From Chinchilla lanigera (Eukaryota; Chordata; Mammalia; Rodentia; Chinchillidae), in NCBI RefSeq assembly GCF_000276665.1, contig NW_004955446.1:13167626-13231625 (forward strand): 64,000 nt of DNA. The letters are read 5' to 3'. Shown piece by piece: positions 20,593-31,305 of this stretch. The translations under genes and the position numbers were made by a program. The notes beneath the pieces are model-generated. The model was not told the origin of the DNA and made no database searches. It was given only the letters and a program-made list of their open reading frames with translations. Each line of letters starts with the position of its first letter. Positions within the stretch are counted from its first letter, which is position 1.

Positions 20593-20704
20593 TTTTTTGT
20601 TTGTTTTTTTGTTTGTTTTGTTTTTCTTCTGGTACCAGGAATCAAACGTACAACCTTGCGCTTGCCAGGCAGGCACTGTGCCGCTGAGCTAAATCCCCAG
20701 CCCC
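20593..20704 (-). mobile_element. ID SINE, minus strand
   Basis: A T-rich (GTTT)n tail, TTCTGGTACCAGGAATC, CTTGCGCTTGCCAGGCAGGC and GCTGAGCTAAATCCCCAGCCCC. Duplication AAACCATGCATT / AAACAATGCATT at 20581-20592 and 20705-20716 (one mismatch). Confidence 0.94.
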
Positions 20705-21342
20705 AAACAATGCATTCTTAACCAATGATACAAATAGCAAAATTATAAAATATTTAAAGATAAATGCAAATAAAAATACAACATACCAAAAACTTGAGGG
20801 TTAGAATGAAAGCAAAATTAAGAGTGTTATAAAACAAGAAACATCTCAAATCAAAACCTGTCTTTACAATCTAAGGAATGAGAAAAAGAAGAATTAGCTA
20901 AAAGTTAGCAAGAGGAAACAAATAAAGATTAAGGCAAACACAAGTAAAAAGACTACAGAAAATCAATAGAAAAAAATTAAAACAAAGATTGTTTCTTTGA
21001 AAAGATTAATAAAATTGACAAACATTTAAGTCAGATATAAAAAAGAGCAAAAACTCAAATTACTAAAATCAGAAATGAAAATAGGACTTTACTATTGACT
21101 CTATTGAAGTAAAAAGTATATACTCTTACTATAAATAATATATATCAACAAATCACTTAATTTAGATAAAATGGGAAAATTTCAAAACTTCCCCCAGGAC
21201 TAAATCGTAAAGAAATAGAAAATCTGACCTATAATTACTAATGGGGTTGAATCAGTAATAAAATAATTTCCCAACAAAGAAAACCCCCAGTCCTGATGGT
21301 TTTACCGATGCATTTAGGAAACAGTTAAAGAAGAACTAATAT

Positions 21343-21510
21343 AACTAGGCATGGTGGCATACACCTGTAATCCTGGCACTCAGGAGACTGAGGCAAGAGG
21401 ATTGCTGCAAGTCTGTGGCCAGCCTGAGCTACAAAGTGAGTTCAAGGCCATTCTGAACTGCATAGTGAGACCCTGTCTCAAAAAGATAAAAGCAAAAAAC
21501 AACAAAAAAG
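21343..21510 (+). mobile_element. B1-like SINE
   Basis: AACTAGGCATGGTGGCATACACC, AATCCTGGCACTCAGGAGACTGAGG, the internal duplication GTGAGTTCAAGGCC, GAGACCCTGTCTCAAAA and an A-rich tail. Confidence 0.92.
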
Positions 21511-22535
21511 GAACTATAGCAATCTTTCCCAAACTTCTAAAACTTGAAGAGGAAATACTTCATAACTCATTTTGTGATAGTATATATAGAAAACCCTAAA
21601 GATTTCATGCACAAAAATCTGTTAAAACTAGTAAATAAATTCAGTAAAGTAGCAAAATACAAGTCAACATAAAAATTAGTTTTATTTCTATTTACTAACA
21701 ATGAATGAGCAGAAAAGGAAATAATAAAAGGAATTCCATTTGTGATAACATCAAATAAATAAAACATTTAGGTCTTAACCAAGAGGGTGAAATATACATA
21801 CAATGAAAGCTACAAAACATTGCTCAAAGAAAATAAAGAAGATATAAATAAACAGAAATACATCCCTTTTTCATGAATTGAAAGACAGTACTGTGAAGAT
21901 GTCAATATTTTCTAAAGCAATCTACAGATTCAATGCAATCCCTATCAAAATCCCAATGATTTTGTTCTTGCAGCAACAAAAGAACCCACCCTAAAACTTG
22001 TATGTAGTCTCAAGGGACTCTGAATAGCCAAAACTTTCTTAAAAAAAAAAAAAAGAACAAAACTAGAGAGCTCATACTTCCTGATTTCAAAATTTACTAC
22101 TAAATAAGCAAAGTAGTATGGTACTGACATAATAGACCTATAGATGAGTCAATAGAATGGCCCAAAATAAACCCTAACATATATGGCCAAATGATTTTTG
22201 ACAAGGCCACCAATAGCATTCAATGAGAAAAAAAATAGTCTTTTCAACAAATGGTGCTGGGAAAATTGGTGTCCATATGCAAAAGAGCAAAGTTAGACCC
22301 TTATATAAGACATAAATACAAATGACTTGAATAGATAATTCTCCAAAGAAGATAATCAAAATAAATCAAATAAGTGTATATATAACATAAGATTACAAAG
22401 ACCTTAGAAGAAAACAAAGGGAAAAAGCTTCATAACATTAGATTTGGCAATGATTTTTAAAATCAAAGGCACAGGCAACAACAGAAAACTTGGGAATCCA
22501 GACTATCTGGATTTCATAGGTTTTTTAAATGTATG

Positions 22536-22978
22536 TGTCTCAGTTACTTTTCTTGTTGCTGAGACAAGATACCTGACAGCTAAAGTTAAAGGAGGAAAGG
22601 TTTACTTCAGCTCACAGTTTGTAGAAGTTTCAGTCCATAGTTGGGTGGCTCCAAGACAGGGTGGCATGGCAGAGGGGCACTGCAAAAGAGAAATAGTACA
22701 TGGCAAAGCAGGCACCAGGCAGTGAAGCATCAAGCAGCATCAGCAATTTTACCTTCCCTCTTTCCTTCTATATTTTATCCAGGCTATATGCCTATTTATC
22801 GGTGCCACCCACACCCAGGGTGGAATTTTCATTTTCCACACTCACAACTAGGCTAAACCTATTTAGTTATCACACACATACCCTTAATCTCAGTATCACA
22901 CCTCCTAGATCTAGCTACCTCTGAAAAGCCCCAGCTATGAGCATATGATGGAGGGGTATCTAGATGCAAACCATAACA
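22536..22978 (-). mobile_element. MaLR-like solitary LTR, minus strand
   Basis: Starts on the plus strand TGTCTCAGTTACTTTTCTTG and ends AACCATAACA, the complement of the TGTTATGGTT...AGTAACTGAGACA termini of the copy at 13024. An imperfect 5-bp duplication GTATG/GTGTG flanks it. Inserted in the 3' part of the ancient L1 ORF2. Confidence 0.8.
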
Positions 22979-23999
22979 GTGTGCATCAAAAGCCAATATT
23001 GAATATGCAACTTATAGAATAGGAACATATATAGAAACCATATTGCTGATAAAGGGCTAACATTGCAATAGATAGTGAATCCCTAAAACTCAATAACAAT
23101 CAAGAAATCTGATACAAAAATGGGCAAATAACTTGAATAGGTAGTTCTCCAAAGATGATAATCAAATAGCCAATGAGTACGTGAAAATAGTTTCATCATT
23201 AATCATTGGGGGACTATAAATCAAAACTAAAATAAGATACCACCTTACACTCATTAGAATGGCTACTGTCAAAATGCAGAAAATGACAAGTGTTGGAAAG
23301 GGAAGAGAGAACTAGTACACTTGAGCATTCTTGGTAGGCCTATAAAATGGTACAGCCACTGTGTAAATGGTGTAGAATTAGAATTAGAAATAGAATTCCT
23401 AATGGTGGTCTCTTAAAAAATTAAACTTACCACATGATCCAACAATTCCACTTATTGGTATATATCCAAATAATTGAAAACAGACTGGAGGAGATTTTTA
23501 TATTTTGTTCACAACAGTATCATTCACAGTTGCTAACAAAGGGAGCATTGCAAGTGTCCATTGATAGATGAGTGGGTGAACAAAATGTGGTGTATACAAA
23601 AAGTGGAACATTGTTCATAGTAAAAATGGCAAGATATTCTGGCTTATGCTGCAACCTGGATGAACTACAAGGACATACTGCTAAATGAAATTAGTCACAA
23701 AAAAGAAATACTATATGGTTATACTTATATAGTATGAGGTATTTAGTATAGTAAAAATCATAGGAACAGACAATAGAATAGTTACCAGGGGCTGAGGAGA
23801 GAGACAAATGGAAAGACTGTTTAATAGAATAAAGTTGCAATTTAACAAAAATGTAATTTAGAGCCATGTGTTTATTGCACAACATCCTGAATGTACTCAA
23901 TATTAATGAACTGTGTATTATACTTGAAAATGGTTAAGATAATACATTTTGTGTTAGATGCATTTTAACACAATAAAATATATACAAAGAGCAACTGTT

Positions 24000-24356
24000 A
24001 TAAAGAACGAAGAAGTGTATAGTCAGTAGTAAAACATGTCTAAACATCAAAAGACAAATGAACAGGTAAATTATCAGGATTTATTCTACTACTGCTTCAT
24101 CAAAGAAAAAGATTGGCCAAAAAGTTTTCACTGAGAAAGATGTTACTCCTGCTGCTGAGATGGTTGTAGCCCTGTCTTCATCCTTCATATTCAAACAGAA
24201 TCCCAGATACCAAAGTGATTCTGTTGCAGCACTGGCAGAGTCCAGAAGGCTTTGCCAGGTGCTGGAGGCAAATCTGAAGGCATTTCAAGAATAGTCTGAT
24301 ACCACGGTCCCCATCCTGAGTTACCGCAGACTCAAATTTGAGTTTCACTGAACAAA
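24000..24356. other. Unassigned sequence
   Basis: Lies between the L1 3' end and an ID SINE. The part from 24100 to 24330 is less AT-rich and looks transcript-like, but no protein family or repeat is recognised. Confidence 0.35.
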
Positions 24357-24373
24357 CAAAGCTAATACTTTGT

Positions 24374-24471
24374 TTTATTTATTTATTTATTTATTTGCAG
24401 TACCGGGGATCAAACTCACAACCTTGCGCTTGTCAGGAAGGCACTTATGCCACTGAACTATATCCCCAGTC
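24374..24471 (-). mobile_element. ID SINE, minus strand
   Basis: The tail reads as a (TTTA)n run on the plus strand, followed by GCAGTACCGGGGATCAAAC, CTTGCGCTTGTCAGGAAGGC and CTGAACTATATCCCCAGTC. A perfect 17-bp duplication, CAAAGCTAATACTTTGT, lies at 24357-24373 and 24472-24488. The body is more diverged than other IDs although its duplication is intact. Confidence 0.94.
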
Positions 24472-24764
24472 CAAAGCTAATACTTTGTCCACACACTGTA
24501 ACTACCCTCAAAGAAATAATAAATCATAGCATTACCGGTCACAATTTAAAGACATTTTACAAAGTTTTAAATCACAAAATACATATTGTAGGATACATAA
24601 AAACAAAGGTATAAAAGAAAAATATCATCTGATTCTGGCAAAGAGTGGTTGGGCTTTCGAGTCAGGTAAACTTGCGTCCAAACCGTGTCTCTGATATTGG
24701 ATAGCTGAGCAATCTGGGGAAGTTACTGAGGCAGTTAGAGTCATTTTCTTTTTCTGAAAAGTGG

Positions 24765-24891
24765 GTAGATATAGACATAGACATAGACAGAGACATAGAC
24801 ATAGACAGAGACATAGAAATAGAGACAGAGGGCGAGGAAGGGAGGGAGGGGGAGAGAGAGAGAGAGAGAGAGGGAGATAGTAGAGATATAG
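24765..24891. repeat. (AGACAT)n / (GA)n simple repeat
   Basis: A hexamer array of ATAGAC/AGAGAC variants (about 24765-24830) grades into GGGAGG and then a pure (GA)n run near 24853-24873. Confidence 0.92.
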
Positions 24892-24904
24892 TATTTCTAA
24901 TTTG

Positions 24905-25300
24905 GAAACAACCCAAATGGAAAGATAAAAGCTGCTATGTCCACAAACTGGAAGGTGTATTCAACAATGTAAAGGAATGAAATATTGACGGGGTTATGTA
25001 ATGGATCAAACAAAAAACTACACTAAGTGAAAGAAGCCAAATATAAAAGATCAAGGGACCATAAGCTGTATGATTCCATTTATATGAAATAGCAAGAAAA
25101 GGCAAAATTATAGAGCCAGAAATTAAATTATTAGTTGTATAGCCCTGAGTAGAAATAGGGGCCAACTGTAAATGAATCTGCAGGAATAAGTGTTCTAAAA
25201 TTGGACTGTAGTAACAATTACATCATATAGTAAGGTTACTAGAAATGACTGAATTGTACACTTGAAATGAATTTCTATTATATATGAAGTTATATATTTT
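24905..25300 (+). mobile_element. Ancient LINE-1 3' end, plus strand
   Basis: AAACAACCCAAATGGAAAGAT, GTAAAGGAATGAAATATTGACG, CTAAGTGAAAGAAGCCAAATATAAAAG, CTGTATGATTCCATTTATATGAAAT and TAGAGCCAGAAATTAAATTA are hallmarks of the end of ORF2 and the 3' UTR of old L1. It duplicates the same region as 23610-23800, so is a separate insertion. Confidence 0.75.
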
Positions 25301-25315
25301 AAAAAGCTGGATAAG

Positions 25316-25770
25316 ATATAGGGGAGAAAAAGTATTGTGGTCGTCCCTTGCTTGCTTTGCTACCTTCTGCCCACCACAAACTTTCTCCTCTGCCATGTCA
25401 CCCTGCCTTGGAGTCAGCTGATTATGGGCTGAAACTTCTACCATCTGTGAGCTAAATAAACCTTTCCTCATTTAAATTTGAATGTTGGATACTTTGTCTC
25501 ACCAAAGAGAAAAGTAACTAAGACAGGTGGTTAGCCTGGGTAAGGATATAAAGGACAGAGTCATGGCTTGTGCTTGTAGCTTGCTGCCTTCTGCCTGTGC
25601 CCACCATGAGCTGTTTTTCTCCTGTGTGATGACCCTCTGCTGTGCATTCTACTTGGAGCCAACCAGCTATGGAATGAAACCTCTACAGACTGTGAGCCAA
25701 GTAAACCTTTCCTCCTTTAACTTTGGGTGTTGGGCATTTTGTCTCATCAATGAGAATAATAACTAAGACA
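25316..25770 (+). mobile_element. Two MaLR-like LTR 3' halves in tandem
   Basis: Unit 1 ends AAAAGTAACTAAGACA at about 25526; unit 2 ends ATAATAACTAAGACA at about 25770. Each carries the block GCCATGTCACCCTGCC or its equivalent, CTGTGAGC(T/C)AA(A/G)TAAACCTTTCCTC, and a TTTGTCTCA end. Neither has the TGTTATGG 5' end. Same family as 13024-13372. Confidence 0.72.
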
Positions 25771-25799
25771 GTAAGTAACAACTCCAACATGCTAGGTGC

Positions 25800-26525
25800 T
25801 TCAAACCAAAAGTCTTGATGCCACTTTCTTCACCCTCAAATCCCATTCATCTTTAACAGATCCTGTAAACTCTATCTTACATCCAGAGTCTGGGGCACTT
25901 CTTACATTTCTAAACTACTGTTCTGGCCAAAGCTAGAAATGACTCTCACTTATATTATTAAATATCCTCCTACAAGATTCAATCTGTCCTTATGCCTCTT
26001 GTACAAACCTGCCAAAATGATCTTACTAAAATGAAGATCTGGTCACATCACCTCTCTGCTCAAAACTTTCCCGTGGATGATGTGTGATCCAGAGTAGCCA
26101 AAGATTTACAGTGGCTTCAAGGCCCCACACAATCCTCCTGGCTCTCAGGACTACTTACCACACTTTGTACTCCTTTCCATATTGCTCACTCCACTCCAGT
26201 CACAGTGATATCCTCACTGTCCCCTCTGATAGGGCTGTCCCAAGCCCAGATTCCACCATGGTTCACCTGCTCTGTAGGGCATCTTCTACCACTCTATCTG
26301 AAATCTCAAACCCTTAATCAATTCATGTCCCCATTGCTGCCTCATTTGTTTCTTTTGTACTTATAAACAATATACTATACATTGTACTTTTTCTGGCTTG
26401 TTTCCACTCACAAGAATGTAGTCTCTACAGTGTCAGGTATTTGGTCTATTTTGTTCTTTGCTGTGTTTCCAGCCTTACACATGGAAGACACACCATAAAT
26501 ATTTGTTGAGTTTTCAACTGATATC
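25800..26525 (+). mobile_element. L2 LINE 3' portion
   Basis: GATCTGGTCACATCACCTCTCTGCTCAAAAC, CAGTGGCTTCAAGGCCCCACAC, ATTGCTCACTCCACTCCAGTCACA and the 3' end GTATTTGGTCTATTTTGTTC, CCATAAATATTTGTTGAG match the L2 C-terminal coding region and 3' tail in order. Ancient and mammal-wide. Confidence 0.85.
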
Positions 26526-27412
26526 TGCTTTGCTCCACTATGGTATGTACCATATCACTTCCCACCTTACAAGAGAGTGTTCTTTGTAGATAAAAATTTT
26601 TCTTCATATTACCACTTGTGCCTTTTATCAGGAATAGAACTTGCGTAAAGTTTTCTACATTCCATTCTAGGATTTTGTCTAGATCTTGCTGACCAGTTTG
26701 GGTCAGATGACAATCTCTAGTCCAACCTTGAGCAAAACTGAATGGAACCACCATGACAGTCATGGTTTAATCATTATTTATTCCCTGCAACTGGACAGAT
26801 TGCTTCTGGAAATCAGGAAGAATGGATGGATTTTATGCAGGAAAATAAGTTCTACCAAATCCATTGAGTTACAATTTCACATGTGTGATTGTATCTGAGC
26901 TTCAATATTTTGTGAGGAAAGGTAGCCAGGAATCCTGATTATTTTACAGAGGGGTTAACAAAGATGCAGAAAGATTCCCCCAAATGCCAAAGTCATGAAG
27001 TGAGTAAGTGGAAGCCTAGTGTGGTCTAGCCAAGTGCTTGGTTCTAGAGAGCATTCTGGCTTAGAGAAGAAAAGTAGAGCAGGAATCAGAGACCCAGAAA
27101 TTCATTTTTAATCGGCACAGAAAAATTATCTGAGCCCAAGGAGATGTACTAACCTTTTGGGGCCTGTTTCCTTGTCTAGAAAGTGAAAATAAAGACCCTT
27201 CCTTGTTTCAGCACTGTGCATAGGCTGATTAATCATTAAGACTCTTCCTATCTGTTGAACACATGTTCAAGCAGAAAAGCAGGGGTAGGTGGACTTTGAA
27301 CTCTGCAGAACCAGAAGAGAAGAATTAGATTTATTTTCTAGCAGTGTCTTTTTTAAAACTTCCTTTTATTCTGAACGTAAATACATACAGATTATCTCTT
27401 TAAGTCTTAGTC
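26526..27412. other. Mostly unique sequence with MIR-like traces
   Basis: The stretches 26935-27060 (TTATTTTACAGAGGGGTTAAC) and 27110-27240 (complement of a GGAAACAGG-type block) faintly resemble MIR pieces on opposite strands. The rest shows nothing I can name. Confidence 0.4.
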
Positions 27413-27475
27413 TGGGGCTGGGAGTGTAGTTCAGTGGTAGAGTACTTGCCTGGAATGCATAAGTACTGTCAAAAA
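27413..27475 (+). mobile_element. Old truncated ID SINE
   Basis: GGGGCTGGGAGTGTAGTTCAGTGGTAGAGTACTTGCCTGGAATGCATAAG matches the ID 5' half with an ancestral-looking A box (GTGGTAGAG). It lacks a proper B box and is older than the CGGTACCGG-type copies. Confidence 0.75.
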
Positions 27476-28084
27476 CTTTTAAAAAAACTTTAAGCTATTT
27501 CTGTCCTTGTCTCCTTTCCAGGCTGCATCTCTAAGTCCCTAGACTCAGGTGTGACATCTGAGGAATATGGATGTCTCTCAGGAGGTCTGTCTGTTCCTCA
27601 CTTAGAGATCAAGCACCCTCTGACTCCGCAATTGGAAAATTTCATTACAGAGCCTCTTAGCCTCCTGCAAAGTATTGTGTAGCATAAGAGATCTGACATC
27701 CTGAGATCTCACTGGACAGCGTCTCAAGGCACTGAGTCACCAGCTGCATTATTCTAAATTTTGCTTTTGGGCTTCTCATTCCTGTGCGCTTCTCTTGATG
27801 TGTCACCTGCCTAAAACATTCAAGTTTCGCTGTTGATGGAGTAATTGTATGGGAGCAATAAAAGGAAAAAGTTTATTTAATAACATAGAGAATATTGAAT
27901 TTTAAGTTTTATACCTGTATTATGCATTTTGCAACCTCCTACTTTCATAGATCAGAATCCTCTCCTTTATTGTATGTTGAAAATTTAATAATCCTTTATT
28001 TTGGGTTCTTTGGGTTAAAAGTTGGGAAGTTCCTCATATTCTCTCATGTGACTTTACAATTAGTACTTGATTAGGTACCTTGCA
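27476..28084. other. Unique sequence before the gap
   Basis: No repeat or exon recognised. Confidence 0.4.
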
Positions 28085-28217
28085 NNNNNNNNNNNNNNNN
28101 NNNNNNNNNNNNNNNNNNNNNNNNNNNNNNNNNNNNNNNNNNNNNNNNNNNNNNNNNNNNNNNNNNNNNNNNNNNNNNNNNNNNNNNNNNNNNNNNNNNN
28201 NNNNNNNNNNNNNNNNN
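28085..28217. other. Assembly gap (133 N)
   Basis: A run of 133 undetermined bases. The right edge enters directly into the 3' end of an ID SINE, so the gap most likely hides the rest of that ID and its target site. Confidence 0.98.
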
Positions 28218-28257
28218 CCCGGTACCGGAGAAAAAAAAAAAAAAAAAAAAAAAAAAA
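28218..28257 (+). mobile_element. 3' end of an ID SINE at the gap edge
   Basis: CCCGGTACCGGAG followed by a long A run is the last dozen bases plus tail of the young ID consensus. The body is missing in the gap. Confidence 0.85.
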
Positions 28258-28437
28258 CTAGATCCTAGGGCCACCAGCCTGCTTCTTAGTTATCATTCCA
28301 GCCATTATCGTTTTCATACTTTTAAAATAGACATTTATTTGTATTTTAAATTAGTCACTCTTAGAACTCAGATTACATCCTTTCTGAAAAACCTATGTTG
28401 GGAATTTTATCTGAAGACAGCTGCTTACAGATGTTAT

Positions 28438-28672
28438 TATTCAGGTCAAGAGTTAGTGAACTTTTCCTATAAAGGGCTGGGTGATATTTAGGCTTTGCGG
28501 GTCAAATAATCTCTGTTGCAACTATCCAACTCTTGTCATGGTAGTGAGAAAGCAGTTGTAACAATATGTAAACAAATAAACATGCTTATGTTTCAGTAAA
28601 TTTTTATTTAGAAAACAGGCTTCAGGTCAGTTTTGTCTCACAAGCTATTGCTTGACAAACTCTGACTTAGGC
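28438..28672. mobile_element. hAT-like non-autonomous DNA transposon
   Basis: GGTCAAGAGTTAGTGAACTTTTCCTATAAAGGGC, TTTAGGCTTTGCGGGTCAAATAATCTCTGTTGCAAC, CAATATGTAAACAAATAAACATG and AAATTTTTATTTAGAAAACAGGC, ending in GACAAACTCTGACTTAG, match a widespread mammalian hAT MITE layout with roughly inverted ends. Subfamily not assigned. Confidence 0.65.
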
Positions 28673-30075
28673 TGTGGTATTGAGAGGACCATGTACTCTT
28701 TCATGTACTCTGCTTAAAGAGATTAGTAAAAATGTCCCTAATTTTTTGAGTTGAATGGTAAAAGAAATTTCTTTCTTAATATAGTCAACCCAGTACTTCA
28801 TAGAGGTCTCTATGCATTTACCTCACCAATATATTGTCCAAACTTGATTGAAATTTTGTGGACTCACAGAATGTTAGAACACAGGGAAACTCTGGATAAT
28901 CTAGTCTAAGCATCTCATTGTACAGGTGGGGAAGCAGTGGAAGCTTTTCATCATCCTGTCTGTATGGGGTACAAGGTGCAATTTGGAAGACCTAGAACTT
29001 AACAATGTTGACTTTAATCTATAGTTAGCATCTTGATATTTCTTTGACAAAGGATAAGCTATAGCATGTAACTGACATTCTGACAACTTCATTTCTCATC
29101 TTAGTTCTACTCTAATGAGCTTGTTTTTCCTGGAAGACAAGGTAAAGCCTTTTCAAATACTGGGCAAATATGGATAAACAATTCTGTATTTTCCTAGATG
29201 TGAGCAAATGTATTTTCAGAATGTTGCTCTTCTTTGTACTTTGGTTATTGGCGAAGCCCACTAAGCCCTCTTATTCTGATATATTCCCACAGATCCCAAG
29301 AGAATAGAAATGGCCCACTCAGAGCAAGATCTTTCTGAGGGGTGGGTGCAGTGTCAGGGAATTGCTGGGGTGGAGCATTTGCCTAAGGGGAGAAGCAATA
29401 GAGCTGTTGCTGCTCCTGGGCCCCAAAGCATTAACGGACCCAAACTCTGAGCTCTGCAGATATATAAATTGTGCACATTTGGAGGCAGCAGTGACGGTCA
29501 CAGGAGGGAGCCAGCCTGTGCCCAGCTGTTCCTGTCCAGGGATAAGAAGTCTCTTCGCCAAAATCTCTTTCCCAGCACAGTTGTAGGTGACAGTCTGCCA
29601 AAGAGAGAAACTTATGTAGGCTACATAAGGTGGACTTGAAAAAAAAGACCACTACTTTTGGAAGGTCATGTTGGTCAGATAAGCAACAGACAGATGGAAT
29701 ATCCCTGGAAAACCCCCGCCACCCCCCAACTCTCTCTCTCTTTCCCTACTCCCCTTTCTCCTACCTTAGTCAGCTCATTTTTCTAAGGGCTGATGCTGGT
29801 CAACAGTCTCAAGCTCACTTTGAGGCACGTGAAAGAAGCTTCCTCAGACTTTTTTACATCCCTCCTTTGAAGGTTCCACTCAACAACCAAACTAGCATAG
29901 TTTGGTTTCTCAGACTTTTCTGCAAGCTCTGTCTTGCTTAGGAATCCTGGTGTTACTGCATTGGCTAAAGTGACCATAATTACTTCTCCAACCCTCTGAT
30001 TCCCCCATCCACACCTTCCCATCCCAGGTCCTCCCATGTCTTGTATGAATTCTCGCTTCTACATAAAATCTTTCT
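28673..30075. other. Unique non-coding sequence
   Basis: Several open frames of 70-100 codons overlap on both strands between 29319 and 30037, but none has recognisable domains, splice context or a likely start. I do not call a gene. The segment 29300-29560 is relatively GC-rich. Confidence 0.4.
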
Positions 30076-30107
30076 GTGCTTGCTTTGGCAGCACATATAC
30101 TAAAATT
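30076..30107 (+). pseudogene. U6 snRNA 5' fragment (retropseudogene)
   Basis: The 32 bases GTGCTTGCTTTGGCAGCAC...ACTAAAATT match the first 32 nt of U6 spliceosomal RNA with two C-to-T changes. The match ends there, without the ACAGAGA box or 3' stem, so it is not functional. A loose flanking repeat, AAAATCTTTCT upstream and TAAATCTTTTCT downstream (near 30114), suggests retro-insertion of a truncated cDNA. Confidence 0.85.
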
Positions 30108-30889
30108 CTATACTAAATCTTTTCTTACTGGCTTTTTTTCTCTTGTAGTTATGCTCTTACCTGACTCGCTCCCAGATATAAAGTCCTAGGAAGGGCCCAC
30201 ATGAATAGATGCTGGAGCTGTACTCCCCTGCTAGTCTCCTGCCAGAACTCCTTTCTAGCTGAATATAACCAGAAGTCAAGGGCAAAAGACCACCTGGTGC
30301 AGACCTTCTAGATCAACCTCCAGGCAACGAACTGTGCATAGAAGGACAGAGTCTACAGGGGGAAGGGGACATCTCTGGCACAGGCCACTCCATAGTTCTT
30401 GCTAGACCAACCTTCCAGGAAAATTGAAGAAATTACAACTTTCTCCATAAGTAAGAAAGAGTAAGGTGAATAACCTTCTCTGTGATATCCCTCCAAATAA
30501 AAATGCAGTTGAATTCTTCAGGAATACCTATGAAAATAACTATGAATACCTATAAAAATAAACTATCTATGAAAAGTAGCACATTTGCTGAATGACTCCC
30601 TTTGTTTCAAGAGAAGTGCATTACACGTAAGCATATTTTATATTTTAAAAAGACTGTACATAGAATAATGATCTCTATAGACCATCTGTGCTTTGCCTTT
30701 ATGGAGGAGAGGAGAAAAAATGATCATGAATTTTTATAAAGAAATTTAAATTAAACACTAACTTAACAGAAAAAGTTTAGATACTTATTCCAAGATCAGT
30801 TAAAGTAAGAATTTGTTCTATAGAGAATTCTAGCAGAATTTGGTAATTCTTCACCTCTTTCTATTAAGAACACTATTAGGAGCCTACTG

Positions 30890-31075
30890 AGCTGGGCGTG
30901 GTTGCATACCTCTGTAATCCCAGCACTTGGGAGGATGAGGTAGGAGGATAGCCATGAGTTCAAGGCCAGCCTGGGCTACATAGTGAGTTCAAGGCCAACC
31001 TGAGCTACATAGCAAGACCCTACCTAAAATAAAATAAATTTAAAAATTAAAAAATAAATAAAAAAGGAACCCATA
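30890..31075 (+). mobile_element. B1-like SINE
   Basis: GAGCTGGGCGTGGTTGCATACC, CCAGCACTTGGGAGGATGAGG, two GGCCAGCCTGGGCTAC-type blocks (the internal duplication) and an (AAAT)n tail. Confidence 0.92.
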
Positions 31076-31156
31076 GGACTCCCTAAAGAAGGGTTGTTCA
31101 ATGGTACACTCCAAGTATGTACACAATCTGAAATTTTTTAGAAACCATAGTATTAG

Positions 31157-31305
31157 CTGGGCGTGGCAGCGCACACCTGTAATCCCAGCACTTGGGAGTC
31201 AGGAGGATCGTTGCAAGTTCAAAACCAGCGTGGGCTACAAAGTGAGCTCTAGGCCAGCCTGAACTGCATAGTGAGACCCTGTCTCCAAAAGACAAAAAAA
31301 AAAAA
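31157..31305 (+). mobile_element. B1-like SINE
   Basis: CTGGGCGTGGCAGCGCACACC, AATCCCAGCACTTGGGAG and GAGACCCTGTCTCCAAAAG, then an A-tail. A 16-bp duplication, GAAACCATAGTATTAG / GAAATCATAGTATTAG, lies at 31141-31156 and 31306-31321. Confidence 0.93.

Larger units (their letters stand above)
18950..23700 (+). pseudogene. LINE-1 ORF2 relic (endonuclease-reverse transcriptase)
   Basis: ORF2p nicks target DNA and reverse-transcribes L1 RNA. The endonuclease part begins near 18960 (TTTAAATGTCAAAGGAGTCAATCC, a 'LNVKGVN'-like start). TATCAGACAAAGTAGGCTTTAAA and AACAGACATATACAGAATACTC follow. The RT start shows S-P-D-G-F-T at about 21289-21306. Near 21585 the sequence jumps from CTCATTTTGTGATAG to TATAGAAAACCCTAAAG: from family knowledge, roughly 0.6 kb including the FADD catalytic motif is missing. 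The C-terminal part runs 21600-22530 and 22984-23700. Frames are broken and five or more elements are inserted. Confidence 0.8.
10738..23995 (+). mobile_element. Ancient near-full-length LINE-1 split by nested insertions
   Basis: Pieces in the right order and same strand make up one old L1. The 5' UTR is 10738-11290 plus 11549-11700 (landmarks TCTACTGAAAGCTTG, ATTACCCACCTGCAG, AAAGAGGTGGATGGTCACATC). The ORF1 region is about 11700-12860. The ORF1-ORF2 spacer is 13411-13520 and 18356-18790. ORF2 is about 18950-23700, and the 3' UTR runs to about 23995. Subtracting the insertions leaves about 5.8 kb, and a deletion in ORF2 explains most of the shortfall from a 6-6.5 kb element. The insertions are two IDs (11306-11533), a B1 (12434-12557), a mariner-like element with a MaLR LTR (12879-13410), an ERV block (13530-18346), a B1 (18793-18955), an ID (19188-19285), an LTR (19440-20100), a B1 piece (20115-20215), an ID (20593-20704), a B1 (21343-21510) and a MaLR LTR (22536-22978). 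Confidence 0.85.

Noticed and set aside
24100..24330. Candidate processed pseudogene
   Set aside because: Composition is transcript-like, but I could not match any protein in any frame and there is no poly(A) tail of its own.
28901..30037. Several open frames of 63-103 codons on both strands
   Set aside because: They overlap each other in opposite frames, show no domain, signal or coiled-coil features, and have no convincing splice or promoter context. Chance frames of this length are expected in 64 kb.
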